From contig CALWRS010000010.1 in assembly GCA_944384025.1 (NCBI GenBank), positions 1 to 63,837 on the forward strand: a stretch of 63,837 nucleotides of DNA, written 5' to 3'. Origin of the DNA: an uncultured Lachnospiraceae bacterium. Lineage in GTDB: Bacteria > Bacillota > Clostridia > Lachnospirales > Lachnospiraceae. The notes beneath the pieces are model-generated. The model did no database searches, had not been told where the DNA came from, and saw only the letters and a list, made by a program, of their open reading frames with translations. Both the position numbers and the translations under genes were made by a program. This document shows positions 1 through 9,651 of the stretch, piece after piece (the stretch's first letter is position 1; each line of letters opens with the position of its first letter).

Positions 1-47
1 TCAACTCGGATTTGAGATGCCGAAAACCCTTGATTTTACTGGATTTT

Positions 48-1541
48 TTAGTCCAGAGGCTTCATTGTCGGGAACAAGAGAACATCTCGAATTGCCGGGC
101 TGTCCGTTAACAGCATCACCAACCGGTCAATGCCGTAGCCGATTCCTCCGGTAGGCGGCATACCGATTTCCAGCGCGTTTAAGAAGTCTTCGTCTGTACG
201 GTTTGCTTCTTCGTCTCCCGCTGCCAGCGCTTCTTCCTGCGCTGCAAAACGCTCTCTTTGGTCTAAGGGGTCGTTAAGCTCCGAATAAGCGTTGCATATT
301 TCACGGCCGTAAATGTAGAGCTCAAAGCGCTCCACCAAAGACGGGTCCGAAGGCTTCTTTTTCGTCAGTGGAGAAATTTCAATCGGATGGTCGCAGACAA
401 ATGTCGGCTGAATCATCTTATCCTCGCAGAATGCGTCAAAGAACAAGTTTAAAATATCGCCCTTTTTGTGGCGCTCTTCGTATTCCACATGATGCTCTTT
501 GGCAAGCTGTTTTGCTTCCTCGTCGGTTTGCACCTGTGAGAAATCTACGCCCGCGTACTGCTTCACCGCTTCCGTCATAGTAATGCGGGCAAACGGCTTT
601 GCCATGTCAATCTGCGTTCCTGCGTAGGTAATGACAGCGCTTCCGCACACTTTTTCTGCAAGATAGCGGAACATACTCTCTGTTAACTCCATCATTCCTT
701 CGTAATCCGTGTAGGCTTGATACAGCTCCATTAGAGTGAATTCCGGATTATGACGGGTATCCAATCCTTCGTTACGGAACACGCGCCCAATCTCGTATAC
801 GCGCTCTAAGCCGCCGACAATCAGACGCTTTAAATAAAGCTCCAAAGAAATACGAAGCTTCACGTCCTCATCCAGAGCATTAAAATGCGTTTCAAAAGGT
901 CTGGCTGCCGCGCCGCCGGCGTTGGAAACAAGCATCGGCGTTTCCACTTCAATAAATCCGCGGGCATCAAGAAAATTCCGGATTTCCTTAATAATTTGCG
1001 AACGCTTGATAAACGTATCGCGCACTTCCGGGTTCACAATCAGGTCAATGTAACGCTGCCGATAGCGCGTATCCACGTCCGTAAGTCCATGGTACTTTTC
1101 AGGAAGAACCTGCAAGCTCTTAGAAAGCAACGTCACTTCCTTTAAATGTACGCTGATTTCTCCCTTCTGCGTCGTAAATACGAAGCCTTTCACACCGATG
1201 ATATCGCCGATATCCAGCTTTTTAAAAGCCGCGTACTCGTCTGCTCCTAAGTCGTCTCTGGAGACGTAGCACTGGATGTTTCCAAGCTTATCGGCAAGGT
1301 TAATAAAGGAAGCTTTTCCCATTACGCGTTTTGCCATCAAACGTCCCGCAAGGCTAACGTCCTTGCCTTCAAAAGCAGCGTAATTGTCCTTAATATCCTT
1401 TGTGTGATTGCTCACGTCGTACTTTGTAATCAAAAATGGGTCTTTCCCCGCAGCCTGCAACTCCGCAAGCTTTTGGCGGCGCACCCGAATCAGCTCGCTT
1501 ACTTCCTGCTGCGACTGTTCCGGCCTGTTCTGTCCTTCCAC
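48..1541 (-). CDS. lysS: Lysyl-tRNA synthetase, class II
   Basis: Charges tRNA-Lys with lysine in the cytoplasm. The 497-residue product has the usual class II layout: an N-terminal OB-fold anticodon-binding domain (about residues 60-165), then the catalytic domain with motif 2 (FRNEG, about 257-261) and motif 3 near the C-terminus (GIGYGIDRL). The length is normal for the family and the ATG has a good ribosome site (AGGAT region just upstream). It follows greA by 13 bases and shares the promoter upstream of greA, a common pairing in Firmicutes. Identity is very secure from the motifs. Confidence 0.97.
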   Translation of the reverse strand: MEGQNRPEQSQQEVSELIRVRRQKLAELQAAGKDPFLITKYDVSNHTKDIKDNYAAFEGKDVSLAGRLMAKRVMGKASFINLADKLGNIQCYVSRDDLGADEYAAFKKLDIGDIIGVKGFVFTTQKGEISVHLKEVTLLSKSLQVLPEKYHGLTDVDTRYRQRYIDLIVNPEVRDTFIKRSQIIKEIRNFLDARGFIEVETPMLVSNAGGAAARPFETHFNALDEDVKLRISLELYLKRLIVGGLERVYEIGRVFRNEGLDTRHNPEFTLMELYQAYTDYEGMMELTESMFRYLAEKVCGSAVITYAGTQIDMAKPFARITMTEAVKQYAGVDFSQVQTDEEAKQLAKEHHVEYEERHKKGDILNLFFDAFCEDKMIQPTFVCDHPIEISPLTKKKPSDPSLVERFELYIYGREICNAYSELNDPLDQRERFAAQEEALAAGDEEANRTDEDFLNALEIGMPPTGGIGYGIDRLVMLLTDSPAIRDVLLFPTMKPLD

Positions 1542-1554
1542 AAACGTATCCTCC

Positions 1555-2052
1555 TTAGCGGTCTGTTGATCTATGAATGCTTAAAACGGTATATACAACG
1601 CGTCCGGTCGGAAGTTCCACTTTTACGTCTTCACCGATTCTAGCACCCATCAAAGCGCGTCCAACCGGAGACTCGTTGGAAATTTTTCCTTTTAATGCAT
1701 TCGCTTCGGTAGAGCCTACAATTTTATATAACAGCTCTTTTCCGTTCTCTGTGTTTTGAAGCTTAACTTCGCAGCCAACGTTTACCATATCCAGGTCTAC
1801 ATCGTCCTCATCGACAACGTCGATATTTTTGAGCAGTTCTTCCAGCTCTTCGATTCTAGCCTCAATCTCCCGCTGTTCTTCCTTTGCAGCGTCGTACTCG
1901 GCGTTTTCCGAAAGATCTCCCTGCTCTCTTGCTTCCTTAATTTTCTGAGCTACGTCTTTTCTGCGAACGGTTTTCAGTTCCAAAAGCTCGTCTTCCAGTT
2001 TTTTTAAACCCTGTGTTGTAATATACTTTTTTCCTGTATTTTTATGTGCCAT
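1555..2052 (-). CDS. greA: Transcription elongation factor GreA
   Basis: Rescues backtracked RNA polymerase by stimulating transcript cleavage. The 165-residue protein shows the N-terminal coiled coil (acidic and basic heptads, about residues 15-80, including [14 protein letters not shown]) and the C-terminal FKBP-like domain ending in [14 protein letters not shown] and the VxxP-type strand. The reading frame stays open to 2265, but the start at 2052 ([10 protein letters not shown]) gives the family length and has AGGAGG 12 bases upstream; the longer version would run through the promoter. First gene of the greA-lysS operon. Confidence 0.95.
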   Translation of the reverse strand: MAHKNTGKKYITTQGLKKLEDELLELKTVRRKDVAQKIKEAREQGDLSENAEYDAAKEEQREIEARIEELEELLKNIDVVDEDDVDLDMVNVGCEVKLQNTENGKELLYKIVGSTEANALKGKISNESPVGRALMGARIGEDVKVELPTGRVVYTVLSIHRSTDR

Positions 2053-2088
2053 TTTAATACCATTCCTCCTTGCACAACACTTCTGCTG

Positions 2089-2118
2089 ATTATAGCCTAA
2101 CTGTTGGAAAATTGTCAA
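2089..2118 (-). promoter_or_regulatory. Promoter of greA-lysS
   Basis: On the minus strand TTGACA (2113-2118) and TATAAT (2089-2094) are separated by 18 bases, a near-consensus sigma-A promoter. The predicted transcript starts about 30 bases before the greA start codon. Confidence 0.8.
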
Positions 2119-2201
2119 CCGCTTCTTTACTTTTAAGGCAAAACATAGTACGCTGTAAGACAAGACTGCCCCCGGATGGCACTGTTTTTGCGAGGTAATC
2201 C

Positions 2202-2957
2202 ATGAATCCTGAAGAATCCCTGAAAAACCGTTTCCGCGAACTGGCGGAACGCGCTTATGCGACAAACACCTACTCCTTTACCAGCTTTTTAACAAGAAGC
2301 GAACAGGCTGTTTTGGAGCAGTGCCGCTCCTCCCTGTCGTACGTCGGCTTTTCGTTCTTTGGCGGCAATCCTTCCGCCGAGCGCCGTCTTGCCGCTTTTG
2401 GCTCCGAAGAACTTTTTGGCTATCCGCCAAATCCGCCGATTTGCCTGCTTGAAATTTCCCCACGGATGCAAAAATACGCGGACGAATTAACGCACAGAGA
2501 TTATCTCGGCGCTCTTTTGCATCTTGGCATTGACCGAAGCGTTCTGGGAGATATTGTATGCCGCTTGCCGCTCGCCTATGTGTACTGCCTAGATACGATC
2601 GCGCCCTTTCTTATCTCCGAGCTGACAATCGTAAAGCATACGCCAGTTGTATGCAAAGAAAGCGATTTGTCGCTTGCAGACATAGCTCCTGCGTTTACCG
2701 CTTTGCGCTTAATCGTTTCCTCTGTTCGCACCGACGCGGTCGTTTCCGGCGTGTGCCATCTCTCCCGCAGCAAAGCGCTTGAATTGTTCGCCGCGGGAAA
2801 AATTTTCGTTAACGGGCAGGAGCTTAGGCAGCCATCGACGCTGCTAAAGGCAGGAGACCTGCTTGTAATCCGCGGGTTCGGGAAATTTCTCTTTGACGGG
2901 GTCGATGGAAAAACGCGGAAAGACCGGCTTTCGGTTGTGCTACAAAAGTATGTTTAA
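2202..2957 (+). CDS. ylmH: RNA-binding S4-domain protein, YlmH type
   Basis: 251-residue protein of the YlmH family, cytoplasmic RNA-binding proteins of Firmicutes linked in other species to cell division and rescue of stalled ribosomes. The N-terminal half carries the family pattern (SFLTRSEQ..., FFGG, then the conserved HRDYLGALLHLGIDRSVLGDI block about residues 97-117). The C-terminal third is an S4 domain (LSRSKALELFAAGKIFVNG...LKAGDLLVIRGFGKF). Start ATG has GAGG at good spacing. It stands alone, divergent from greA, and its last 18 bases overlap the convergent HAD gene. Confidence 0.9.
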   Translation: MNPEESLKNRFRELAERAYATNTYSFTSFLTRSEQAVLEQCRSSLSYVGFSFFGGNPSAERRLAAFGSEELFGYPPNPPICLLEISPRMQKYADELTHRDYLGALLHLGIDRSVLGDIVCRLPLAYVYCLDTIAPFLISELTIVKHTPVVCKESDLSLADIAPAFTALRLIVSSVRTDAVVSGVCHLSRSKALELFAAGKIFVNGQELRQPSTLLKAGDLLVIRGFGKFLFDGVDGKTRKDRLSVVLQKYV

Positions 2958-3626
2958 GACTTCTGAAAAGGTGCGCACTTGAAAATTTGCGGGACTCTCC
3001 GCAACCGGCTCCGGACTCACAAGGCACGTGTCCATGCCGGCCCAGATTCCTCCCAGAATATCCGACGTTTGGCTGTCTCCGATAACAAGATAGCGGGAAG
3101 GATCGCTCTCTCCCATTGCCTCTGTTACTTGCGAAAAAAAGTGCGGATCCGGCTTTTGCGCGCCTAGGACATCCGAAATAAACAGCTGTTCAAAGCAGTC
3201 GTGAACCGAAAATCCGGCAAAGCGCCTTTTTTGCACCCACTCCGTTCCGTTTGTAATTATAGCCAACCGGTATCGCCCTGCCAATTTGCGAATAGTATCT
3301 TCCGCCAAGGGCAGCGGCAGCGTCAGACTGCTAAGCGCCTCCATATAGTCGCGGTTAATTTTCTCTAGACTATGTGACGGCGGATTCGGAAGCGTTTTTA
3401 AAAACTCCGAAAAGCGAAGCGCCTTTAACGCTTCCTTGTCAATTTCCCGGCGTTCCAGCCGCTTCCAGCATTGTTGGTTAATCCTGCTGTATTCGGCAAT
3501 CTGTCCGTCGGTAAGCGCACATCCATACCCCTGAAACGCCTGCCGCAAAGCCTCCCTTTCCGTCTTTTTAAAATCCAAAAGGGTATCGTCCAAATCGATC
3601 AGCAAAATAGCATAATCAGCTCCCAT
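2940..3626 (-). CDS. HAD-superfamily hydrolase, YjjG-type 5'-nucleotidase
   Basis: 228-residue haloacid dehalogenase-like phosphatase. Motif I DLDDTLLDF lies near residue 11, motif II is the ITNGT stretch (about 128), and motif IV is the GDSQTSDILGG region near 182; the alpha-helical cap lies between residues 20 and 90. These features and the length match the YjjG/YfnB group, which in characterised members removes phosphate from pyrimidine nucleotides; the substrate here is inferred only. AAGGAGG lies 5 bases before the ATG. The 3' end overlaps ylmH by 18 bases tail to tail. Confidence 0.88.
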   Translation of the reverse strand: MGADYAILLIDLDDTLLDFKKTEREALRQAFQGYGCALTDGQIAEYSRINQQCWKRLERREIDKEALKALRFSEFLKTLPNPPSHSLEKINRDYMEALSSLTLPLPLAEDTIRKLAGRYRLAIITNGTEWVQKRRFAGFSVHDCFEQLFISDVLGAQKPDPHFFSQVTEAMGESDPSRYLVIGDSQTSDILGGIWAGMDTCLVSPEPVAESPANFQVRTFSEVLNILL

Positions 3627-3772
3627 TTTCGCCTCCTTTTTTGTAAAAACGCCTTGAAAAATACGGTCTCTATCTTAGCGAAATGTGAACAAAAAGTCCA
3701 GCTTTTTCCATAGCTTTTTCACATTTGCATGATAAATACAGAAAAAAAGAAAACGCAGACAGGGGGACACAT

Positions 3773-5776
3773 ATGCAATTCCATTTTTTACGAAGCAACT
3801 TAAAACGAATTTCCTTTTTTCTCATCTTAACGATAGTGCTGCTTACGGGCTGCTCCGAATCCGAGCCTTCCGCTGAAGGCGACGACGCAAAAACCGATTC
3901 CGTTACAACGACACCATCCGAAAACGGAGAAGCAGGCAGCACGGAAACGGATAATTCGACGTATTCCGCCATGACGGTTGATACCGAGCTGAATGTCGGG
4001 AAGTGGGACGATGGAAGCGGCTTTTCCGAAATGACAGAAACGTCTCTTGTTTTTTCGGATAGCGCCGTACAAGTTTCCGGTTCGTGAGCCAGTGCCGAAG
4101 GCACTTACGTTACGATTTCTTCCGAAGGCGTTTACCGGCTTAGCGGAAGCTGTGCAGAGGGCCGGATTTATATTAACGCCGGAGACGACGAGCACATTTG
4201 CCTTATTTTTGACGGTCTTTCGCTAACAAGCGCTAACGGTGCTCCCATCTACGTAGAAAACGCGAAAAAAGTATTACTAAGCTTAGCGGACGGAACAAAC
4301 AATCAAATTACGGACAATACCGTAGATACTTCCAGCGATACGCAAAGCGAGGAGAGCGAAACGCCCGCTCCTGCCTGCATTTACAGCCGTGACGACCTGA
4401 CTGTGGGCGGAAATGGCACCTTGGTTTTACAGGGCGATACAAACGGGCTTGTGACCAAAGACAAATTAAAAATCCTCTCCGGCACGCTTCAAATTACCGC
4501 CGGAAATAACGCGGTTCGCGGAAACGAGTGCGTTGCCATTTACGGCGGAACGCTTACAATCACAGCCGGAAACGGCGGAATTAAGTCACACACCGACAAC
4601 GAAGCCACCTGCGGTTTTGTAACCATACGCGGCGGTTCCATCACAATTAACGCTTCTGGGGACGGAATTCACGGAGAATATATGGTAGACATTCAGGGCG
4701 GCGAGCTGAACATTACGGCGGGCGGCGGCAGCGCATTAGCCCCTGCGCACACTTCCGACTTTGAACACGGCGGCTGGGGCTTTGGCAATACGACCGAAGA
4801 GACAACCGATTCCCAAAGTCAAAAAGGGATTAAATCCGACTATCAGGTAATTTTATCTGACGGCGAGGCAGTTATTGACAGCGTCGACGACGCCGTTCAC
4901 TCCAACGGGACGATTACCATCTCCGGCGGCGAATGGACGCTTTCTACCGGCGACGACGCCGTACATGCCGACAGCTCCCTTACTGTATCCGGCGGCGTGT
5001 ACAACGTTTTAAAAAGCTATGAAGGTCTAGAGAGTATTGCGATTACAATTAGCGGCGGCGAGGGCAGCATTACCGCAAGCGACGACGGTGTAAACTGCAA
5101 CAGCGACGACGAAAGCTTCTTTGGCGGGCGGGGATTTGATTCCGTTTCTGCTTCGTCTCTTCTGACAATTACTGGCGGGACGCTTGTTGTAAATGCAGGC
5201 GGCGACGGCTTAGACTCCAACGGAAATATTGTTATGTCCGGCGGCTACGTTGCCGTTAACGGGCCAAGCGACAACGGAAACGGCGCCTTAGACTACGCCG
5301 GCACTTTCCAGATAAGCGGCGGCACGCTGATTGCTGCGGGCGCTTCCGGAATGGCGCAGTCCGTAACGCCGTCCGACTGCTATTCCCTTATGATTACGTG
5401 CCCCTCCATGCTCTCCGGCGGAACGCAGGTGCGCATAACCAAAGAAGACGGGACGGAGGTCTTCTCCTTCTCTCCGACCAAAAGCTATAACAATATTGTA
5501 ATCTGCACGCCGGATTTAACGACCGGCAGCTACCTGCTCTACTCCGGCACACAGCAGCAATGCAGCTTTACAATCAGCGAAGCGCAGACATCCATTTCGT
5601 CGGACGGAAGCGACTACAGCGGCGGTATGGGCGGCAGGAATCCCGGTATGGGCGGCGGCATGAACCCCGGCGCGGGCGGTGGCATGAACCCCGGCGAGGA
5701 TGGGGCCCGCCCCGGAAGAGATGGCGAAGATACGGCACCGGATCAAAATCAAGACTACAATGACGGTGCGCTGTAA
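3773..5776 (+). pseudogene. Secreted carbohydrate-binding (Cthe_2159/DUF4353-type) lipoprotein interrupted by in-frame TGA
   Basis: One continuous frame runs from ATG 3773 (AGGGGG upstream) to 5776, broken only by a TGA at 4085-4087. The first part is a lipoprotein signal peptide with lipobox LLTGC and an acidic Ser/Thr linker. After the TGA the frame continues without stops: the segment 4088-4402 reads as family sequence (SSEGVYRLSGS..., INAGDDEHICLIFDG), followed by many Gly-rich beta-helix turns (ISGG, ITAG, DGLDSNG) and a C-terminal low-complexity tail of GGGMNPG repeats. This is the fold of Cthe_2159, a pectin-binding beta-helix protein. Unbroken length would be about 667 residues. A nonsense mutation, a sequencing error or stop read-through are all possible; the preserved downstream frame shows that the change is recent or tolerated. 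Confidence 0.8.
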
Positions 5777-5794
5777 AGCAGCAGGCAAAAAAAG

Positions 5795-5826
5795 AACGGC
5801 AGTGTTTTAAAACTGCCGTTTCTTTT
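5795..5826 (+). terminator. Rho-independent terminator after the beta-helix gene
   Basis: Perfect 9-bp stem AACGGCAGT/ACTGCCGTT with an 8-base loop, followed by TCTTTT. It lies 18 bases after the stop of the lipoprotein gene and just before the end of the opposing tRNA gene. Confidence 0.85.
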
Positions 5827-5827
5827 A

Positions 5828-5899
5828 CTGGGCTACAAGGATTCGAACCTTGAAATGACGGAGTCAGAGTCCGTTGCCTTACCGTTTGGCGATAGCCCA
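5828..5899 (-). tRNA. tRNA-Gln (anticodon CTG)
   Basis: On the minus strand a 72-base cloverleaf begins TGGGCTA, with the D-arm region GCCAAACGGTAAGGC, anticodon stem-loop CGGACTCTGACTCCG (anticodon CTG, glutamine codon CAG), T-arm with GGTTCGAATCC, and 3' acceptor strand TAGCCCA plus discriminator G. The acceptor strands pair fully. No CCA is encoded. It stands alone between two plus-strand genes. Confidence 0.95.
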
Positions 5900-6156
5900 A
5901 TCTTCGGGGGACACTTCTAAGTTCCCCAACAACAATGGCTATTATACACAGCCTTTCCAAAAAAAGCAAGAGGGAAATTCTATCTTTTTCGAAAAATTCG
6001 AAAGCTCCCCCGCCGCTTTGGAATCGCTTCGCCTGTCTCGATCAAGAAAATTTACTCTTTCCTTTTCGACGTACAGCGAGTATAATACAAAGTAGCACAA
6101 GCCATGTATGTTTTTCATGGAATTTCACATTCTAGTTTTGAAAGGAGCCTACGAAA

Positions 6157-6594
6157 ATGAAAAAGTTCACCAAATTTGCTTTGCTTGCTGCTCTTGCCGG
6201 AGGCGGTTACTACCTCTACCAAAAGAGTAAACAGAAAAAACAGGAAGACGAATTTGAAGAAGACGACCTGTTCTGTGACGAGACACCGGAGCAGTGCTGT
6301 GAAACCGAAGAAACGGACACTTCCCGGGAAGCGAAAATTGACAGCTTCACCGAAAAGGCAGAAAAAGTTATGAAAACTGCCGCAGAAGGCGCAAACAAGG
6401 CGGCAAAAGCTGCTTTAAAGAAGGCGGATGAAATCAAAGAGTATGTGGCAAAGAAGACTTCGGATGCCGCAGAAGTCGTTGCCGAGACAGCGGAAGAAGT
6501 TGCTGAAACTTGCGAGGAGGCTTCGGAAGCTCCAAGCGAAGACGCAATTACGGAAGAAACGTTTGCTTTCTCCGACGCTGCAGATCCGGAATAA
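6157..6594 (+). CDS. Small membrane-anchored acidic helical protein
   Basis: 145 residues, function not recognised. A short lysine-flanked hydrophobic segment at residues 5-22 (LAALAGGGYYLYQ) could insert in the membrane; the rest is a highly charged, Ala/Glu/Lys-rich helix with repeated patterns (AAEGANKAAKAALKK, AEVVAETAEEVAETCEE), similar in style to YtxH-like or LEA-like stress proteins. Three cysteines sit in the acidic linker. AAAGGAG is correctly spaced before the ATG and a clear terminator follows, so it is very likely a real single-gene unit. Confidence 0.75.
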   Translation: MKKFTKFALLAALAGGGYYLYQKSKQKKQEDEFEEDDLFCDETPEQCCETEETDTSREAKIDSFTEKAEKVMKTAAEGANKAAKAALKKADEIKEYVAKKTSDAAEVVAETAEEVAETCEEASEAPSEDAITEETFAFSDAADPE

Positions 6595-6602
6595 AATTTA
6601 CC

Positions 6603-6635
6603 CCGGCTTGACTTATTATCAAGCCGGAGTTTTTT
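6603..6635 (+). terminator. Rho-independent terminator after the small helical protein gene
   Basis: Stem CCGGCTTGA/TCAAGCCGG with a 7-base loop and a following AGTTTTTTG tract, 8 bases after the stop codon. It also lies at the 3' end of the opposing apgM-like gene. Confidence 0.85.
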
Positions 6636-6644
6636 GCCTTTTTT

Positions 6645-7850
6645 CTACTTTTCCTTTTCCAAAAACAGATCCATCAGCCGGTATCCTTCTTCCCAACAAA
6701 TCCCGGACTTTGCGGCTTCTTCCTCGTTATAAGCCGCCGCCGTATGCATATCTTTTCTGCTGTCGTAAAGAAGATAAGGAATTGGGTCTGCCGTGTGCGT
6801 CCGAAGACGAACCGGCGTCGGATGGTCGGGCATAACAAGCAGCCGATATTCCTCTCCGCTTTTATCCATTGCCTCTTTTACTACGCGCAAAACGCGCGCG
6901 TCCAAATATTCAATCGCCTTTACTTTTCTCTGTGCGCTTCCCTGATGCCCCATTTCGTCCGGTGCTTCTAAATGAATATAAGCGAAATCGTCGCCGTTTT
7001 CCAAAAGCGTATGAATTGCCGCCTGCGCTTTTCCCTCGTAATTTGTTTCCAGGCCTCCGGTCGCTCCCTGCACATCGATGCTGCGCATTCCGGCGCCAAT
7101 CGCGATGCCCTTTAACAAATCGACGGCGGAAATCATCGCGCCGGTTTTTCCGTTTTTCTCCAAAAATGACCGGAGCATCGGCTTTGTCCCAGCTCCCCAA
7201 AACCAAATCGAATTGGCTTTGTTAAGACCTTTTTGCGCACGGGCTACGTTAATTGGATGCGTGTTCAAAATTTCAAAGCTGCGCTTTTGCATGGCAAAGA
7301 GCGTTTTATCTGGTGGCAGATACTCTCCGATTTTTCTCTCTAAAATATCGTGAGGAGGCGTTAGCTCCACTACCGAACCTCGATTCCAAATCAGCAAGTG
7401 CCGATAGCTGACACCTACATAAAAGTGGTATCCTTCCCACTCCAACTGCTTTCGGACTGCTTCAAGCAAAACGGCAGCCTCCGCCGTTGTAATTTCAGAA
7501 GAACTGTGGTCTTTCATTGTCTTCTCTTCGTACGCGCCCTCTTCCGAAAGCGTGACGAGATTGCAGCGAATCGCAACGTCCGTCTCCTGCATAGCAACGC
7601 CGATACTAAGCGCCTCAAGCGGCGAACGACCGGTATAATACAGCTTTGGGTCGTACCCAAGCACTGCTAAGTTGGCTGTGTCGCTACCGGGCTTCATGCC
7701 TGCGGGAATAGTTCGAACAAGTCCTACCTCTCCGGTTTTGGAAAGTTCGTCCATAACGGGCGTATGCGCATAGGCAAGGGGCGTCTTCCCGCCCAGTTCC
7801 TCAAGCGGCTCATCCGCCATGCCGTCGCCTAATACAACAAGATATTTCAT
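6645..7850 (-). CDS. ApgM-like phosphotransferase, proposed homoserine kinase
   Basis: 401-residue member of the alkaline-phosphatase/cofactor-independent phosphoglycerate mutase superfamily. The N-terminal metal site VLGDGMADEP, the phospho-acceptor block GSDTANLAVLGYDP (about residues 56-69) and the C-terminal metal ligands around VMPDHPTPVRLRTHTADP are all present. Archaeal ApgM converts 3- to 2-phosphoglycerate, but in Clostridia this subgroup, when next to homoserine dehydrogenase, is proposed to be a non-orthologous homoserine kinase. Here it lies 16 bases after hom in the same operon and no GHMP-type thrB is nearby, which favours the kinase role. The enzymatic assignment is inference. 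Confidence 0.85.
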   Translation of the reverse strand: MKYLVVLGDGMADEPLEELGGKTPLAYAHTPVMDELSKTGEVGLVRTIPAGMKPGSDTANLAVLGYDPKLYYTGRSPLEALSIGVAMQETDVAIRCNLVTLSEEGAYEEKTMKDHSSSEITTAEAAVLLEAVRKQLEWEGYHFYVGVSYRHLLIWNRGSVVELTPPHDILERKIGEYLPPDKTLFAMQKRSFEILNTHPINVARAQKGLNKANSIWFWGAGTKPMLRSFLEKNGKTGAMISAVDLLKGIAIGAGMRSIDVQGATGGLETNYEGKAQAAIHTLLENGDDFAYIHLEAPDEMGHQGSAQRKVKAIEYLDARVLRVVKEAMDKSGEEYRLLVMPDHPTPVRLRTHTADPIPYLLYDSRKDMHTAAAYNEEEAAKSGICWEEGYRLMDLFLEKEK

Positions 7851-7866
7851 CTTCCTTAACTCCCAA

Positions 7867-9072
7867 CTATTTTACTTCAACGCGAATTCTGTTGAATACC
7901 GTCAGATTTTCGGTTTTCTTCTCAAACTCACCCTCGCTCATTGGCTCCGTCAAAAAAGCGATTTCTTCCGGATACGCGGCAAGCGCTACCGCTTTTGCAA
8001 CCGGAAGCAACGCTTTCGCCTCTTCTTTTTCCGAGACAGGAACGCGAACAAAGAAACGATTCACCATATCTTCCTTCGCGCCTAAAACGAGCTTTTCTTC
8101 GCTCCAAAGGATAGGAATGTTTACATTCGGATGCTTTGCCGCGTCGATAACGTCAGAAACAACAGCGCTTGCGGTCGGGTATTTTCCCGCGCCGCGTCCG
8201 TAGCACATTACGTCGTCTAACTTATTGCCCCGAATTAGGATTGCGTTAAATACACCGTTAACAGGGTACAGCGGGTTATCCGAGCAGAGCATCTTCGGCG
8301 CTACCATCGCGTAGACCACGCCGTCTTTACGATAGCTCTCGCCAAGCAGCTTAATGCCCATCCCCAGTTCGTTTGCATACGCTACGTCAACGTCGGAAAT
8401 GCCCGTAATACCTTCGGTGTAGATGTCTTCGTAATCTACCTGCTTGCCGTAAGCAAGCGATGTTAAAATCGCAATCTTTCTGCATGCGTCGTGTCCTTCA
8501 ATATCCGCTGCAGGGTTTCGCTCTGCGTAGCCTTTTTCCTGTGCGCGCTTTAAAATTACGTCAAACGCCACGCCTTCTTCGCGCATTTTGGTCATCATGT
8601 AGTTGGTCGTTCCGTTTAAAATACCGCTTACCTTTTCCACTTCGTCCGCCGTAATGGAACGGATAAGCTGGCGAATCACAGGAATTCCGCCGCCTACGCT
8701 TGCCTCAAACAAGTAGTTGCACTTTTTCTCCTGCGCAATGCGAATCAGCTCTGCGCCGTACTTTGCTACCAGTTCCTTGTTCGAGGTACATACGCTTCGT
8801 CCGCTCTCAAGCGCCTGTTTGGAAAACTCGTACGCCGGATGCAGACCGCCCATCACCTCTACGATAATCCTGACTTCCGGGTCGTTTAAAATATCCGCAA
8901 AATCGTGCGTTAGCACCGAAGCAACCGGGTCTCCCGGAAATTCCCGCAAGTCCAAAACATATTTGACTTCCACGGGCGCTCCGACTTTTTTTGAAATAAT
9001 TTCCTGATTCTCCCGAATCACGTCAAAAACACCGGAGCCCACCGTTCCATAGCCTAAAATCGCTACCTTCAT
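7867..9072 (-). CDS. hom: Homoserine dehydrogenase
   Basis: Reduces aspartate semialdehyde to homoserine in threonine and methionine synthesis. The 401-residue protein has an N-terminal Rossmann fold (GYGTVGSGV, residues 7-15), the family signature region GILNGTTNYM (about 176-185), catalytic Lys/Asp positions in the following segment, and a short C-terminal ACT-like regulatory domain (about 320-400). It sits between the ACT protein (31 bases upstream) and the proposed homoserine kinase, forming a compact threonine-branch operon. Confidence 0.95.
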   Translation of the reverse strand: MKVAILGYGTVGSGVFDVIRENQEIISKKVGAPVEVKYVLDLREFPGDPVASVLTHDFADILNDPEVRIIVEVMGGLHPAYEFSKQALESGRSVCTSNKELVAKYGAELIRIAQEKKCNYLFEASVGGGIPVIRQLIRSITADEVEKVSGILNGTTNYMMTKMREEGVAFDVILKRAQEKGYAERNPAADIEGHDACRKIAILTSLAYGKQVDYEDIYTEGITGISDVDVAYANELGMGIKLLGESYRKDGVVYAMVAPKMLCSDNPLYPVNGVFNAILIRGNKLDDVMCYGRGAGKYPTASAVVSDVIDAAKHPNVNIPILWSEEKLVLGAKEDMVNRFFVRVPVSEKEEAKALLPVAKAVALAAYPEEIAFLTEPMSEGEFEKKTENLTVFNRIRVEVK

Positions 9073-9103
9073 ACTTTTCTTTCCTCCATTTTGAGGCGAT
9101 ATC

Positions 9104-9544
9104 TTATTCGCGTCCCAGAATTTTCAAATAATGAACTCCGGTTATCGAACGTATCCCTTCCAGCAGTACTTTCACGTCCGCAGATTCCGGCAAAATCTCA
9201 AATCCAAGCGCAATCGAGGCAATCCCGCCAATAGGAATACTCTGCTGGATCGTTAAAATGTTTGCTTTGCATTTTGCAATCTGCGCCAGTATGGCGGAAA
9301 GAATTCCGGTCTGGTCGTCCACTTGCAAAATAACGTTCAGCGTTTTGCCGCGCGCGTTTTCGTGAAAAGGGAGCACATCGTCCTTATACTTATAAAACGA
9401 ACTCCGGCTCAGGCCAACCTGTTCCGTCGCTTCCTGCACAGTAATCGCTTTTTCACTGTCCAGCAGCCGCTTCGCCTCAACAACTTTCAGGAGAACGCCC
9501 GGAAGCGCTTTTTTCTTGACAATATAATATTCTTCCGTTCCCAT
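9104..9544 (-). CDS. ACT-domain protein (PheB/UPF0735 type)
   Basis: 146 residues. The N-terminal part (about 1-65) is a helical region resembling a small HTH (VGLSRSSFYKYKDDV); the C-terminal part is an ACT domain (VILQVDDQTGILSAILAQI..., GIASIALGFEI), an amino-acid-sensing fold. Bacillus PheB belongs here but its role is not settled. The ATG at 9544 is preferred to 9550 because GGGAG lies 6 bases before it and abuts the other one. As first gene of the hom operon it may sense a pathway amino acid; that is inference. Confidence 0.85.
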   Translation of the reverse strand: MGTEEYYIVKKKALPGVLLKVVEAKRLLDSEKAITVQEATEQVGLSRSSFYKYKDDVLPFHENARGKTLNVILQVDDQTGILSAILAQIAKCKANILTIQQSIPIGGIASIALGFEILPESADVKVLLEGIRSITGVHYLKILGRE

Positions 9545-9608
9545 ACCCATCTCCCATTCTAACTTTTTAGTTGTTTTTCAAGCGCACACATTTGTCCGTT
9601 CAGAGGGG

Positions 9609-9637
9609 ATTTTATCACACGCCTATGCAAATTGCAA
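9609..9637 (-). promoter_or_regulatory. Promoter of the ACT-hom-apgM operon
   Basis: Minus-strand TTGCAA (9632-9637) and TAAAAT (9609-9614) with a 17-base spacer, about 65 bases before the ACT gene. No T-box or other leader structure was found in the short 5' region. Confidence 0.6.
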
Positions 9638-9651
9638 GCGATGCAGCGAAA

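Noticed and set aside
1-47. Possible end of an upstream gene or attachment site next to lysS
   Set aside because: Only 47 bases are available; a short CTGGA/TCCAG inverted repeat near the lysS stop is visible but nothing more can be supported.
3670-4104. 144-codon minus-strand frame opposite the beta-helix lipoprotein start
   Set aside because: Antisense shadow of a signal peptide and Ser/Thr linker; no ribosome site or family similarity.
4085-4105. TGA as a selenocysteine codon with a bacterial SECIS element
   Set aside because: The hairpin is only 6 bp with a 3-base loop, and the residue would sit in a Ser/Gly-rich linker of an exported lipoprotein with no redox motif. A nonsense change or read-through is simpler.
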